From Microbacterium testaceum (GTDB taxonomy: Bacteria; Actinomycetota; Actinomycetes; Actinomycetales; Microbacteriaceae): a stretch of 64,000 bases of DNA. The stretch is taken from assembly GCF_001476655.1 (NCBI RefSeq), contig NZ_LDRT01000021.1, positions 21,795 through 85,794 on the forward strand, given 5' to 3'. Below the pieces are notes generated by a model. The model saw only the letters and a list, made by a program, of their open reading frames with translations. It did no database searches and was not told the origin of the DNA. The stretch's first letter is position 1; each line of letters opens with the position of its first letter. Of this stretch, positions 26,076 to 35,583 are shown piece after piece. A program made the translations under genes and the position numbers.

Positions 26076-27778
26076 GCACGCCTCTTCCCGTCGCCTCCGC
26101 CCGCGAGGTCGCCCGGGAGCTCCGCCGATCCGTGGCACGCGGGTGGTGGCGGGTCCCGGGGCTGGTCCTCGTCGTCCTCGCCGCAGCGGTGGCGGGCGTG
26201 GTCGGTCCTCTCGCCCTCGGCGGCGTGGTCGACGCCATCGGCGCAGGCGACGACGCTCCCCACCTCGCGGGCCTCCTCGCGGCCGTGATGGCCGGCGCGG
26301 TCGTGGCCGGGGCCGTCCTCACCGCCGTCGGCATGGTCGCCGCGTCGCAGCTCTTCGAGGGCGCTCTCGCCGATCTTCGCGAACGGATGGTCGACGCCGC
26401 TCTGCACCTGCCTCCCTCGCGCGTGGAACGCGCGGGAACGGGCGATCTCGTCGCGCGCGCGGGCGATGACGTCGCCCAGGTGTCGGATGCCATCCCGCGC
26501 GTGGTCCCCGCCCTCGTCGGGGCAGCGTTCACCATCGTCGTCACCCTCATCGGCATGGCTGCCATCGATCCGTGGTACGCCCTCGCTCTCCTCGTCGTCT
26601 CGCCGCTGCACGTGATCGCCGTGCGGCTCTATCTGCGCTCGGCCCCCGGTGTCTATGCGGCCGAACGCGCAGCGATGGCCGGGCGGGCTCAGCATCTCCT
26701 CGACGCTCTGCGGGGGTTCGAGACGGTGCGCGCGTACGGTGCGGAGTCCGCCCACCTCGCGCGGATCGCGGAGGCGTCGTGGAACGTCGTGCGCTGGAGC
26801 ATGCGGGCGCGTGGCATCCAGAACCTCTTCTTCGCCCGGCTCAACGCGGCCGAGTTCCTCGGCATGGCGGGGCTGCTCGCGGTCGGGTTCGTCCTCGTGT
26901 CGAACGATGTCGGAACCGTCGGCGGCACCACGGCCGCGATGCTGTTGTTCCTGCGACTGTTCGGCCCCATCAATCAGCTGCTCTTCGTCGTCGACGATCT
27001 GCAGTCGTCTCTCGCCTCGCTCGCGCGGATCGTCGGCGTCATCCGCTCGGCGCCCCCGGGCCCTCCGCCCGTTCCCACGCCCGCGGGCGAGGACGTGCGC
27101 ATCATCGATGTCACGCACGCGTACGACGCCGGCCATCCCGTCCTGCACGCGGTGACGGTCCGCGTCGACGCGGGCGCCACCGTGGCCGTGGTCGGAGCCT
27201 CGGGAGCCGGCAAGTCCACCCTCGCCGCCATCGCCGCCGGCGTGCACGAACCCGTCGAAGGAGTGGTGCACCGTCCGGCATCCGTCGCTCTCGTCACGCA
27301 GGACGTGCACGTCTTCGACACCGACCTGCGCGAGAATCTGACGCTCGCCGCACCCGACGCGAGCGAGGACGACCTGCATCGGGCCCTGTCACGAGTGAGC
27401 GCCGACGGCATCGTCGCCCGCCTTCCGCGTGGCCTCGACGAACCGGTCGGCGCCTCCGGCACCGCGCTGTCGGCGGCAGAGGCCCAGCAACTCGCCCTTG
27501 CGCGCGTGATCCTCGCCGACCCCGCGTTCGTCGTCCTCGACGAGGCGACCGCCGAAGCCGGCTCGACGGAAGCGGGACGCCTCGAGGACGCCGCTCTCGC
27601 CGCCGTCGAGGGCCGGACGGCGCTGGTCGTGGCCCACCGTCTGAGTCAAGCGGCCTCCGCCGACCGCGTCGTCGTCCTGGACCACGGGCGCGTGAGCGAA
27701 GAGGGTACGCACGACGACCTTCGCACCTCGGATGGCCCCTACGGGCGGCTCTGGGAAGCCTGGAGTCGGTCGACCTGA
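26072..27778 (+). CDS. Exporter-fold ABC half-transporter, partner subunit with intact Walker motifs
   Basis: 568 aa. Six membrane helices, then an ATPase domain with intact Walker A (GASGAGKST, about residue 375), Q-loop (VTQDVHVF), Walker B (FVVLDEAT) and H-loop (VVAHRLSQA). The signature motif is replaced by LSAAEAQQLALARVI. It complements the upstream subunit, which keeps only the signature: the dimer would have a single complete ATP site. Starts with a 4-nt overlap and is the last gene of the siderophore operon; convergent with dapC, 1 nt apart. Confidence 0.87.
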   Translation: MSTPLPVASAREVARELRRSVARGWWRVPGLVLVVLAAAVAGVVGPLALGGVVDAIGAGDDAPHLAGLLAAVMAGAVVAGAVLTAVGMVAASQLFEGALADLRERMVDAALHLPPSRVERAGTGDLVARAGDDVAQVSDAIPRVVPALVGAAFTIVVTLIGMAAIDPWYALALLVVSPLHVIAVRLYLRSAPGVYAAERAAMAGRAQHLLDALRGFETVRAYGAESAHLARIAEASWNVVRWSMRARGIQNLFFARLNAAEFLGMAGLLAVGFVLVSNDVGTVGGTTAAMLLFLRLFGPINQLLFVVDDLQSSLASLARIVGVIRSAPPGPPPVPTPAGEDVRIIDVTHAYDAGHPVLHAVTVRVDAGATVAVVGASGAGKSTLAAIAAGVHEPVEGVVHRPASVALVTQDVHVFDTDLRENLTLAAPDASEDDLHRALSRVSADGIVARLPRGLDEPVGASGTALSAAEAQQLALARVILADPAFVVLDEATAEAGSTEAGRLEDAALAAVEGRTALVVAHRLSQAASADRVVVLDHGRVSEEGTHDDLRTSDGPYGRLWEAWSRST

Positions 27779-27779
27779 G

Positions 27780-28883
27780 TCAGGGAGTCAAGCGCTCGGC
27801 GGCGGCCGCGATCCGCTCGTCGGTCGCCGTCAGCGAGAAACGCACGTGGTTCGGGTAGTGCGTCCCGTAGAAGTGCCCTGGTCCGACCAGGATGCCGAGA
27901 TCGGCGAGACGCCCGACGCTCTCCCATGCGTCGCGCCCCTCCGTGGCCCAGAGGTAGAGACCTGCTTCGCTGCGGTCGACGGTGAAGCCGGCCGCCTCCA
28001 CCGCGGGCTTCAGCATGGCCCGGCGGTGGGCGTAGCGCTCGCGCTGCTCGAGCACGTGCGCGTCGTCACCGAGCGCCACCGTCATCGCCCGCTGAACGGG
28101 CGCGGGCGGGATGAGGCCGAGGTGCTTGCGTCCGGTCAGCAGTCGCGCGACCAGCTGTTCATCCCCGGCGAGGAAGGCCGCGCGGTAGCCCGCGAGGTTC
28201 GACTGCTTGCTCAACGAGTACACAGAGAGCACGCTCGTCAGGTCGTCCCCGACCACGGCCGGATCCAGCGCGCTCGGCACGCGTTCCGCGTCCCAGGGGG
28301 CGTCCCAGCCCAGCTCGGCGTAGCACTCGTCGGACGCGAGGACGGCTCCGAGCTCACGAGCCCGGGCGACGGCATCCGCCATCTCGGGTACCGAGAGCAC
28401 CCGGCCGTCCGGGTTTCCGGGTGAGTTGACCCACACGAGCTTCGTGTTCGCGGGCCAGTCGGACGGATCGTCGGATGCCACCGGCTCCGCGCCGACGAGA
28501 CGGGCACCGACCTCGTAGGTCGGGTAGGCGGCCCGGGGGTGCACCACGGCATCGCCGGGGCCCAGTCCGAGCAGGAGCGGAAGCAGGGCGACGAGCTCCT
28601 TCGAGCCGACGGTGGGCAGCACCTGCGCCGGGGTCAGCCCGGGAACGCCCCGGCGACGGGCGTACCAGTCGACGATCGCCTCCCGCAGCGCCGGTGTGCC
28701 CGCGGTCGCGGGGTAGGCGTGCGCGTCCGTCGCATCGGCGAGAGCCTCGGCGACCACGGCGGGAGTGGGGTCGACGGGCGAGCCGATCGACAGGTCGACG
28801 ATCCCGGCGGGGTGGCGTCGTGCGCGCTCGGCGAACGGGGCGACGGCGTCCCAGGGGTAGTCGGCGAGCTCGGCGACGCCCAC
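27780..28883 (-). CDS. dapC: Succinyldiaminopimelate transaminase
   Basis: 367 aa, class I/II PLP aminotransferase. Converts N-succinyl-L-2-amino-6-ketopimelate to succinyl-LL-DAP with glutamate. YPATAGTPALREAIVDWYAR, VNSPGNPDGRVL (cofactor-binding Asn) and SVYSLSKQSNLAGYRAAFL with the PLP lysine are clear. Actinobacterial DapC forms next to ferredoxin genes, as here: it starts 3 nt after the fdxA stop, so the pair is one transcript. Completes the succinylase lysine route with dapD and dapE elsewhere in the window. Confidence 0.92.
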   Translation of the reverse strand: MGVAELADYPWDAVAPFAERARRHPAGIVDLSIGSPVDPTPAVVAEALADATDAHAYPATAGTPALREAIVDWYARRRGVPGLTPAQVLPTVGSKELVALLPLLLGLGPGDAVVHPRAAYPTYEVGARLVGAEPVASDDPSDWPANTKLVWVNSPGNPDGRVLSVPEMADAVARARELGAVLASDECYAELGWDAPWDAERVPSALDPAVVGDDLTSVLSVYSLSKQSNLAGYRAAFLAGDEQLVARLLTGRKHLGLIPPAPVQRAMTVALGDDAHVLEQRERYAHRRAMLKPAVEAAGFTVDRSEAGLYLWATEGRDAWESVGRLADLGILVGPGHFYGTHYPNHVRFSLTATDERIAAAAERLTP

Positions 28884-28886
28884 GGG

Positions 28887-29207
28887 TCAGTGACTCTGCG
28901 GAGGAAGGGCGGTGATGACCGGATGATCCTTGGCGATCACGCCGACCTTGGCCGCACCACCGGGAGAACCGATGTCGTCGAAGAACTCGACGTTCGCCTT
29001 GTAGTAGTCGGACCACTCCTCGGGCAGATCGTCCTCGTAGTAGATCGCCTCGACGGGGCAGACGGGCTCGCACGCCCCGCAGTCGACGCACTCGTCGGGG
29101 TGGATGTAGAGCGACCGCTCTCCTTCGTAGATGCAGTCGACCGGACACTCGTCGATGCAGGCGCGGTCTTTGACATCGACACACGGGAGGGCGATCACGT
29201 AAGTCAC
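28887..29207 (-). CDS. fdxA: Seven-iron ferredoxin
   Basis: 106 aa. [20 protein letters not shown] carries the Cys set of a [3Fe-4S]/[4Fe-4S] N-terminal site, and [16 protein letters not shown] provides the CxxCxxCxxxCP cluster motif. The C-terminal extension ([20 protein letters not shown]) matches actinobacterial FdxA/FdxC. It carries electrons in the cytosol. GTG start 6 nt after TAGACT. Co-transcribed with dapC. Confidence 0.95.
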   Translation of the reverse strand: MTYVIALPCVDVKDRACIDECPVDCIYEGERSLYIHPDECVDCGACEPVCPVEAIYYEDDLPEEWSDYYKANVEFFDDIGSPGGAAKVGVIAKDHPVITALPPQSH

Positions 29208-29276
29208 CCGTCCAGTCTAATCGCGCTTACCCGCCCGGCCTCGCCCGCGCGCCGTCTGACCTATGATCCGTCGATG

Positions 29277-29699
29277 TCAACGCGCCGGAACGGCGGGGTC
29301 CGGGGTCGTCTCGCCGCCGGTCCCCTGCGGCGCGGTCGACACGCCCGGCCAGAACGCCACGAGCACCATGAGCGCCGGCCCCACGACCGTCCACACCAGC
29401 GGAACCCACTCGGTTCCGGGCGTCGGCGCGGCGACGATGGCCGAGCCGCCCCGCCCCACCTGCGAGAACACATAGGTCACGAGGGTGATACCGAGACCGC
29501 CCGCCAGCGCGTTCACACGGTCGCCCGTGAGCGTGCGCAGGGCGATCAGGAGAGCCGCACTGCCGACCGTCGCGAGCAGCAGCCCGACCGGGATCGGCCC
29601 CACGAGGAATGCTTGCGCCACCGTACCGGCCGTTCCGTAGAACGCCCCCACGAGGAGCGCTACGGCCCAACCGACGATGCGCAGGATGCCAGAGTTCAC
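29277..29699 (-). CDS. Four-helix membrane protein, DUF6113-like
   Basis: 140 aa with about four membrane helices (IVGWAVALLVGAFYGTAGTV, VGLLLATVGSAALLIAL, ALAGGLGITLVTYVF and VPLVWTVVGPALMVLVAF), and a Thr/Pro-rich C-terminal tail. It resembles the actinobacterial DUF6113 family; no function is known. GTG 29699 lies 6 nt after TACACT, which supports this start over longer frames upstream. It is separate from fdxA by about 70 nt. Confidence 0.65.
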   Translation of the reverse strand: MNSGILRIVGWAVALLVGAFYGTAGTVAQAFLVGPIPVGLLLATVGSAALLIALRTLTGDRVNALAGGLGITLVTYVFSQVGRGGSAIVAAPTPGTEWVPLVWTVVGPALMVLVAFWPGVSTAPQGTGGETTPDPAVPAR

Positions 29700-29878
29700 C
29701 CGATCAGTGTAGATGCGCCCACATGCCCACATGCTGGACTCGAAGTCCCCGCCCACTGGGCGGTTGCCGCACACCGCGTATGAATTCGCCGCTCCATCCC
29801 CCACTTCTCTCGACAGAGGGACTCTTGCCCTGACGGAGCCCGAGCCCTCGCCGCCTCTGTCGTGTCATCGTCGCGCGG
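29700..29878. other. Intergenic stretch, no gene recognised
   Basis: This 179-bp interval separates the DUF6113-like gene from azlD. It holds the TACACT hexamer of the former at its left end and a tandem CCCACATG repeat near 29720. A GGACTCGAAGTCC-like stretch recalls a tRNA T-arm but no cloverleaf can be built. Confidence 0.4.
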
Positions 29879-30193
29879 TCACAGCGCCCATCCCCACAAC
29901 CGGAGAAGCGCTGCCGTCCCCGCCGCACCCGCGACGACGACGAGGAAGGGCATCCGCGCCCACAACAGCAGCGCGGCCACACCGAGGGCCGGGACACGCG
30001 CATCGACCACGATCGACGCGCCCGCCCCGAGCGTCTGCACGACGACGAGCGCCGACAGCAGCGCCACCGTGAGCAGATCGGCGATGCGGGCCGGTCGGGG
30101 CGACTCGAGCCACCGCGCGGGAAGCAGGTAGCCCACCCCCTTCAGCGCGACGCAGAGAACGGATGCCAAGAGAATGGCGGTCCAGAGGGTCAC
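29879..30193 (-). CDS. azlD: AzlD family branched-chain amino-acid exporter subunit
   Basis: 104 aa, three or four membrane helices. LWTAILLASVLCVALKGVGY, ADLLTVALLSALVVVQTLG and a C-terminal LWGWAL are AzlD-like. The small subunit works with AzlC as an amino-acid (for example leucine or azaleucine) exporter. GTG 30193 overlaps the azlC stop by 4 nt; the frame remains open upstream inside azlC. Confidence 0.88.
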   Translation of the reverse strand: MTLWTAILLASVLCVALKGVGYLLPARWLESPRPARIADLLTVALLSALVVVQTLGAGASIVVDARVPALGVAALLLWARMPFLVVVAGAAGTAALLRLWGWAL

Positions 30194-30918
30194 GGCATCC
30201 CTTTCTCTTCTGCGACGCCGGTCGGCGTGGGGGTGGGGGAACGCCCGTCGAACAGCCCGACCGCGACGGCGACTCCCGCGGCGGCGATGACGGGGATTCC
30301 GGGTATGAGCACCGGGGTCAGGACCGCGGCGACGACCGCCGCGCCGAGGGCCACGGCGAGGGGTTGGCGACCCCGCAATCGCGGCCAGAGCAGGGCGAGG
30401 AACGCGGCCGCAGCGGCCGCATCCAAGCCATAGGAGCGTGGGTCGCCCAGCACGTCTCCGAGGAGGGCGCCGAGGAGAGTCGATACGTTCCACCCGACCC
30501 AGATCGCCACGCCCGTGACCCAGAACCCCACCTGACGGGCACGCGGCTCGCTCTGAGCGAGCCCTACGGCAACCGACTCGTCGATGGTGAACGGCGTCGC
30601 CCCCGCCTTGCGCCAGAAACCGCCCGCGACGATCGGTGCCATGCGCATCGCATACGCGGCGTTGCGCACCCCCAGCAGCACGGCTGACGCGATGGCGGCG
30701 GGGGCGGCGGCCACTCCCCCGGCGGCGATGACCCCGACGAACGCGAATTGCGAGCCGCCGGTGAACATCAGCAGACTCAGCACACACGTCTGCCAGACAT
30801 CGAGACCGGATGCCACGGACAGGGCGCCGAAAGAGATGCCGTACGCGCTCGTGGCGAGAGCCACGGCAAGACCCTGGCGAGCGGCGACACCCTCGGGTGT
30901 TCGAGAGAACGAACGCAT
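30190..30918 (-). CDS. azlC: AzlC family branched-chain amino-acid exporter subunit
   Basis: 242 aa, polytopic. GLAVALATSAYGISFGALSV, SLLMFTGGSQFAFVGV, VRNAAYAMRMAPIV and PFTIDESVAVGL are AzlC hallmarks. Together with AzlD it forms a neutral or branched-chain amino-acid exporter. I chose the ATG at 30918; two other ATGs lie 6 and 9 nt upstream, so the start is uncertain by a few residues. Divergent from the XRE-cupin regulator, with an inverted repeat between them that is a likely operator. Confidence 0.9.
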   Translation of the reverse strand: MRSFSRTPEGVAARQGLAVALATSAYGISFGALSVASGLDVWQTCVLSLLMFTGGSQFAFVGVIAAGGVAAAPAAIASAVLLGVRNAAYAMRMAPIVAGGFWRKAGATPFTIDESVAVGLAQSEPRARQVGFWVTGVAIWVGWNVSTLLGALLGDVLGDPRSYGLDAAAAAAFLALLWPRLRGRQPLAVALGAAVVAAVLTPVLIPGIPVIAAAGVAVAVGLFDGRSPTPTPTGVAEEKGMP

Positions 30919-30943
30919 GGTCATCATGGTGAACGAGCAGGTG

Positions 30944-30963
30944 TCGTTCGTCAAGTCGAACGA
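30944..30963. promoter_or_regulatory. Inverted repeat, candidate operator of the XRE-cupin regulator
   Basis: TCGTTCG and CGAACGA are separated by 6 nt in the 65-bp gap between azlC and the divergent regulator gene. A further GAACGAACG lies at the azlC start. Position and symmetry suggest autoregulation and control of azlCD. Confidence 0.5.
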
Positions 30964-30983
30964 TCGGCGACCATAATGAACGG

Positions 30984-31535
30984 ATGAGTGATCTCGGCGA
31001 CCGTATCGCGGCGACCCTGCGACGCGAACGCGCGCGCCGCGATCTCAGCGTCTCCGAGCTCGCCCGACGCGCCGGCGTGGCCAAGGCCACCGTCTCGCAG
31101 CTCGAGAACGGCGGCGGCAATCCGAGCGTCGAAACCCTGTGGGCCCTGGCTTCGGCGCTCGAGGTCCCCTTCGCGGTCCTCGTCGATGAGGGCGTACGCT
31201 CCCCCACCCTGATCCGCGCGGGAGAGGCGGCCACGGCGGTGCCGTCGTCGGCATCCGATTATCTGGCGGTGCTGCTGTCGGCGAGTCCGCCGCACGCGCG
31301 GCGCGACATCTACCTGTTGAGCGCCGAGCCGGGATCGCCGAGATCGTCCGACCCGCACCCGCGCGGCACGGTCGAGCACCTCGTGATGGTCTCGGGTCGC
31401 GGGCGCGTCGGACCCGCCGACGACCCGTACGAGCTCTCCCCCGGCGACTACCTCTCGTACCCCGGCGATGCCCCGCACGTCTTCGAGGCCTTGACCCCCG
31501 GCATGAGCGCCGTCTGCGTGGTCGAATCGCGCTGA
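30984..31535 (+). CDS. XRE-family regulator with C-terminal cupin
   Basis: 183 aa. The helix-turn-helix is at about residues 5-60 (LSVSELARRAGVAKATVSQLENG, read in two parts: LSVSELARRAGVAKATV and SQLENGGGNPS). A cupin barrel follows (PHPRGTVEHLVMVSGRGRVG, LSPGDYLSYPGDAPHVFEAL) and would bind a small effector. Such proteins often control the transporter beside them; here azlCD. CATAAT lies 6 nt before the ATG. The gene is followed closely by palindromic repeat copy C. Confidence 0.88.
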   Translation: MSDLGDRIAATLRRERARRDLSVSELARRAGVAKATVSQLENGGGNPSVETLWALASALEVPFAVLVDEGVRSPTLIRAGEAATAVPSSASDYLAVLLSASPPHARRDIYLLSAEPGSPRSSDPHPRGTVEHLVMVSGRGRVGPADDPYELSPGDYLSYPGDAPHVFEALTPGMSAVCVVESR

Positions 31536-31553
31536 GCCACCGCCGACACCCGT

Positions 31554-31620
31554 CGATAAACGCCGAGCGTGCCGAAACACGCCACGTCTCCGCGTGTCTC
31601 GGCAGGATCAGCGTTTATCG
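31554..31620. repeat. 67-bp palindromic repeat, copy C
   Basis: Runs from CGATAAACGCC to GCGTTTATCG with perfectly matched outer arms CGATAAACGC / GCGTTTATCG and inner arms near TGCCGAAACACG and CGTGTCTCGGCA. It lies between the XRE regulator and the typA terminator, both genes ending toward it. Confidence 0.9.
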
Positions 31621-31667
31621 ACGACAAGTAGGGCGCGCATCGCACCGCACGGCTGGATGAGATGACG

Positions 31668-31703
31668 AACGGCCCCGCCGAGCGTGAGCTGGACGGGGCC
31701 GTT
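31668..31703 (-). terminator. Terminator of typA
   Basis: AACGGCCCCG pairs perfectly with CGGGGCCGTT around a 16-nt loop, starting 15 nt past the typA stop. Confidence 0.7.
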
Positions 31704-31717
31704 GGACGACGCGGTGG

Positions 31718-33631
31718 TCAGGCGTTGGCATCCTGACGCTTGAGGCGCGAGGCGGCACGGCCGCGCTCGGTCGCGTCGAGCACGACCTTGCGGATGCGCA
31801 CCTTCTCGGGCGTGACCTCGACGCATTCGTCGTCGCGCGCGAACTCGAGCGACTCCTCCAGCGTGAGCACGCGCGGGGGCGTCATCGACTCGAAGGAGTC
31901 GGAGGTCGACGAACGCATGTTCGTGAGCTTCTTCTCCTTGGTGATGTTGACGTCCATGTCGTCGGCGCGCGAGTTCTCGCCGATGACCATGCCCTCGTAG
32001 ACCTCTTCGGTGGGCTGCACGAAGAAGCTCATGCGCTCCTGCAGGGCGATCATGGCGAAGGGGGTCACGACGCCCATTCGGTCGGCGACGATCGAGCCGT
32101 TCTGACGCGTGGTGATCGAACCGGCCCAGTCGTCGTAGCCGTGCGAGATGGCGTTGGCGATGCCGGTGCCGCGCGTGATCGTGAGGAACTCGCTGCGGAA
32201 GCCGATGAGACCGCGCGAGGGGACGACGAACTCCATGCGCACCCAGCCGGTGCCGTGGTTGGTCATGTTGTCCATGCGGCCCTTGCGGGCGGCCATGAGC
32301 TGCGTGATCGCGCCGAGGTGCTCCTCGGGAGCGTCGATCGTGAGGTGCTCGAACGGCTCCTTGAGCTTGCCGTCGTCGCCGCGCTTGGTGACCACCTGGG
32401 GCTTGCCGACGGTGAGTTCGAAGCCCTCGCGGCGCATGTTCTCGACGAGGATCGCGAGAGCGAGCTCTCCGCGGCCCTGGACCTCCCAGGCATCGGGACG
32501 ACCGATGTCGACGACCTTGAGCGAGACGTTACCGATGAGCTCGCGGTCGAGACGGTCCTTGACCATGCGCGCGGTGAGCTTGTGGCCCTTGACCTTGCCC
32601 ATGAGGGGCGAGGTGTTGGTGCCGATCGTCATTGAGATGGCGGGGTCGTCGACCGTGATGGCCGGAAGCGGACGCACGTCCTCGGGGTCGGCGATGGTCT
32701 CGCCGATCGTGATGTCGGGGAAACCGGCGATCGCGACGATGTCGCCGGGGCCGGCGTCCTCGGCGGGGTAGCGCTCGAGCGCGCGGGTCTTCAGCAGCTC
32801 GGTGACACGGGCGTTGCTGGTGGTGCCGTCGGCGCGCACCCAGGCCACGGTCTGGCCCTTCTTCAGCGTGCCGTTGAAGACGCGCAGAAGCGCGAGACGG
32901 CCGAGGAACGGCGACGAGTCGAGGTTGGTGACCCAGGCCTGCAGCGGCGCCTCGTCGTCGTAGGCGGGAGCCGGGACGTGCTCGAGGATCGCGGCGAACA
33001 GCGGCTCGAGGTCGTCGTTGTCGGGGAGCGCGCCGTTGTCGGGACGGTTCAGCGATGCCGCACCGGCACGGCCCGAGGCGTAGACGACCGGCACGTCGAG
33101 CAGGGCGTCGACGTCGAGGTCGGGCACGTCGTCGACCAGGTCGGACGCGAGGCCCAGCAGCAGGTCGTGCGCCTCTTCTTCGACCTCGGCGATGCGCGCG
33201 TCGGGACGGTCGGTCTTGTTGACCAGCAGGATGACGGGAAGCTTCGCCTCGAGCGCCTTGCGCAGCACGAAGCGGGTCTGGGGCAGTGGACCCTCGGACG
33301 CGTCGACGAGCAGCACGACGCCGTCGACCATCGACAGGCCGCGCTCGACCTCGCCACCGAAGTCGGCGTGACCGGGGGTGTCGATGACGTTGATCGTCAC
33401 CGGAACGTCGGTGTGGACGCCGTTGTACTCGATCGCCGTGTTCTTGGCGAGGATCGTGATGCCCTTCTCGCGCTCGAGGTCGTTCGAGTCCATCGCGCGC
33501 TCTTCGATGTGCGCGTGCTCGCCGAACGAGCCGGTCTGGCGGAGCATGGCGTCGACGAGGGTCGTCTTGCCGTGGTCGACGTGCGCGACGATCGCGACGT
33601 TACGGAGGTCAGGACGAAGGGCGTGCGCCAT
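31718..33631 (-). CDS. typA: Ribosome-associated GTPase TypA/BipA
   Basis: 637 aa, EF-G-like translational GTPase involved in ribosome assembly and stress adaptation. G1 [16 protein letters not shown]2 near [15 protein letters not shown]3 [16 protein letters not shown] and G4 [10 protein letters not shown] are present, followed by the beta-barrel domain and the BipA-specific C-terminal region ([56 protein letters not shown]). I began at ATG 33631 ([20 protein letters not shown]) because the conserved N-terminus starts there and a GGAG lies upstream; 23 extra in-frame residues precede it. Confidence 0.96.
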   Translation of the reverse strand: MAHALRPDLRNVAIVAHVDHGKTTLVDAMLRQTGSFGEHAHIEERAMDSNDLEREKGITILAKNTAIEYNGVHTDVPVTINVIDTPGHADFGGEVERGLSMVDGVVLLVDASEGPLPQTRFVLRKALEAKLPVILLVNKTDRPDARIAEVEEEAHDLLLGLASDLVDDVPDLDVDALLDVPVVYASGRAGAASLNRPDNGALPDNDDLEPLFAAILEHVPAPAYDDEAPLQAWVTNLDSSPFLGRLALLRVFNGTLKKGQTVAWVRADGTTSNARVTELLKTRALERYPAEDAGPGDIVAIAGFPDITIGETIADPEDVRPLPAITVDDPAISMTIGTNTSPLMGKVKGHKLTARMVKDRLDRELIGNVSLKVVDIGRPDAWEVQGRGELALAILVENMRREGFELTVGKPQVVTKRGDDGKLKEPFEHLTIDAPEEHLGAITQLMAARKGRMDNMTNHGTGWVRMEFVVPSRGLIGFRSEFLTITRGTGIANAISHGYDDWAGSITTRQNGSIVADRMGVVTPFAMIALQERMSFFVQPTEEVYEGMVIGENSRADDMDVNITKEKKLTNMRSSTSDSFESMTPPRVLTLEESLEFARDDECVEVTPEKVRIRKVVLDATERGRAASRLKRQDANA

Positions 33632-33719
33632 GGAGGGTCTCCAGGAAAGATTGGGGTGTCGCCCGGAATCGGGCCCTCCCACTCTACCGGGCGTCCGCAA
33701 CTTTCCCTGGCAGGCAGCA

Positions 33720-33754
33720 GAAAGGGCGAGATCCCATCTGGAATCCCGCCCTTC
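33720..33754 (-). terminator. Terminator after the OppDF ATPase gene
   Basis: GAAAGGGCG pairs with CGCCCTTC around a partly paired interior (GAT/ATC). It lies 12 nt past the ATPase stop and before the typA upstream region. Confidence 0.65.
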
Positions 33755-33766
33755 GCTGTACGGACC

Positions 33767-35521
33767 TCAGGACGCCGGCGTGTCCCGAAGCAGCTCGTGT
33801 CGCAGCTCGCGGCGGGCCGCCTGGACCTCGACATCGGGCACCGGGATCGCGGCGATGAGACGCTGCGTGTACGCCTCCTTCGGCGCGCGCAGGATCTCGT
33901 CGCGCGTGCCCTGCTCCGCGATCTTGCCGCGGTTGAGCACGACGATCCGGTCGGCCATGGCATCCACCACGGCGAGGTCGTGGCTGATGAAGAGGCACGC
34001 GAAGCGGTGCTCCTTCTGCAGCTCGCTGAGGAGCTCGAGCACACGTGCCTGCACGGAGACGTCCAGAGCACTCGTCGGCTCGTCGGCGACGAGCAGTCGG
34101 GGCTGCAGCGAGAGAGCGCGCGCGATGCCGACGCGCTGCTTCTGACCACCGGAGAGCTCGTGCGGGTAGCGGTTGCGGTAGCTGCGCGGAAGACGCACCT
34201 CGTCGAGGAGCTTCTCGACGCGTGCATCGAGCTCGGCGCCCTTCGCCTCGCCGGCGAGGAAGAGCGGCTCACCGATCGACTCGCCGATGGGAAGTCGGGG
34301 GTTCAGCGACGACGACGGGTCCTGGAACACGATGCCGACGCGACGACGGAGCGACTTGATCAGTTTGCGCGAGCCGCTCGAGATGTCGACGCCGTCGACC
34401 ACCAGGCGGCCATCGGCGATCGGCTGCAGACCGATCGCGGCACGACCGATCGTGGACTTGCCCGAACCCGACTCCCCCACGAGGCCGACGATCTCGCCCT
34501 CGGCGATCCCGAGCGTCACGTCGTCGACGGCACGGAACGCGGCGACGCGGCCCTTCTTGCCGTACTCGATCGACACGTGCTCGAGCTCGAGCACCGGATG
34601 CGCGATGACGGGCGCGGCTGCCGCGAGCGTCAGCTCCTCGGTGTGCGCCGGGCCCTCGGCCACGGCCGCGGCAAGAGCCTCGACGATGTCGACCGTCGCC
34701 TCGCCCTCGAGCGTCTCACCCAACCGCGGAACCGACGCGAGCAGTTCCTTGGTGTAGTCGTCCTGCGGGTTCCCGAGCACGACCGCCGCCGGCCCCTGCT
34801 CGACGATCTCGCCCGACTTCATCACGACGATCCAGTCCGCGAGGTCGGCCACCACACCCATGTCGTGGGTGATGAGCAGCACCGCCGAGTCGAGGCGGTC
34901 ACGCAGGTCGCGGATGAGGTCGAGGATCTCCGCCTGCACGGTCACATCGAGTGCCGTGGTGGGCTCGTCGGCGATGAGCAGGGCGGGCTCGAGGCTGATG
35001 GACTGCGCGATCATGGCGCGCTGACGCTGACCGCCCGAGAGCTGATGCGGGTACGACGCGAACGCCTTGGCCGGGTCGGGCAGGCCGACCATCCCCAGCA
35101 GCTCGAGGGCGCGCGCCTTCGCGGCCGACGGCGCGATCGGCGTGTGCGCGCGAAGCGCCTCGATGATCTGCGACCCCACGGTCAGCACGGGGTTCAGCGC
35201 CGTCATCGGCTCCTGGAAGATGGCGGCCACCTCGGGTCCGCGCAGCTCGCGCATCTGTCGCCCCGACAGACCCGTGATCTCTCGACCGTTCACCTTGATG
35301 CTGCCGGTGACACGGCTGTTCTTCGGAAGAAGGTCGAGCACGGCCATCGAGCTCACGCTCTTTCCCGAACCCGACTCGCCGACCACGGCGACGACTTGGC
35401 CGCGCGCGATCGAGTAGTTCAGGTTCTTCGCGGCCGGAACCCAGACATCGTCGACAGCGAAGTCGACGCTGAGGTCGGTCATCTGGAGGGCGGGGATGCC
35501 CGCCGTCTCGGTCGTGCTCAT
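33767..35521 (-). CDS. Fused dipeptide/oligopeptide ABC ATPase (OppD-OppF type)
   Basis: 584 aa carrying two complete ATPase domains. Domain 1: Walker A GESGSGKSVSS, signature LSGGQRQRAMIAQS, Walker B LLIADEPTTALD. Domain 2: GESGSGKSTIGRA, LSGGQKQRVGIARALSLQ, LLVADEPTSALD. The EEPLFLAGE-like linker and the C-terminal extension of the oligopeptide-binding subfamily are visible. It powers the OppBC permease encoded upstream on the same strand. ATG 35521 has GAGGACAG upstream; 23 in-frame residues precede it without support. A PH-like gene on the opposite strand separates it from oppC. Confidence 0.94.
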   Translation of the reverse strand: MSTTETAGIPALQMTDLSVDFAVDDVWVPAAKNLNYSIARGQVVAVVGESGSGKSVSSMAVLDLLPKNSRVTGSIKVNGREITGLSGRQMRELRGPEVAAIFQEPMTALNPVLTVGSQIIEALRAHTPIAPSAAKARALELLGMVGLPDPAKAFASYPHQLSGGQRQRAMIAQSISLEPALLIADEPTTALDVTVQAEILDLIRDLRDRLDSAVLLITHDMGVVADLADWIVVMKSGEIVEQGPAAVVLGNPQDDYTKELLASVPRLGETLEGEATVDIVEALAAAVAEGPAHTEELTLAAAAPVIAHPVLELEHVSIEYGKKGRVAAFRAVDDVTLGIAEGEIVGLVGESGSGKSTIGRAAIGLQPIADGRLVVDGVDISSGSRKLIKSLRRRVGIVFQDPSSSLNPRLPIGESIGEPLFLAGEAKGAELDARVEKLLDEVRLPRSYRNRYPHELSGGQKQRVGIARALSLQPRLLVADEPTSALDVSVQARVLELLSELQKEHRFACLFISHDLAVVDAMADRIVVLNRGKIAEQGTRDEILRAPKEAYTQRLIAAIPVPDVEVQAARRELRHELLRDTPAS

Positions 35522-35583
35522 GAGACTGTCCTCTCGGTCCCGCTCAGCGGGAGTGAGTGATCGGAAAATGAAAGAATCGGAGG

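Noticed and set aside
29730..29775. tRNA-like GGACTCGAAGTCC segment
   Set aside because: No acceptor stem, D-arm or anticodon arm can be paired around it.
32978..35560. Very long open frame opposite typA and the OppDF gene
   Set aside because: GC-rich coding leaves long antisense frames; the predicted protein is His/Asp/Arg-rich with no domain, while the minus-strand genes have complete motifs.
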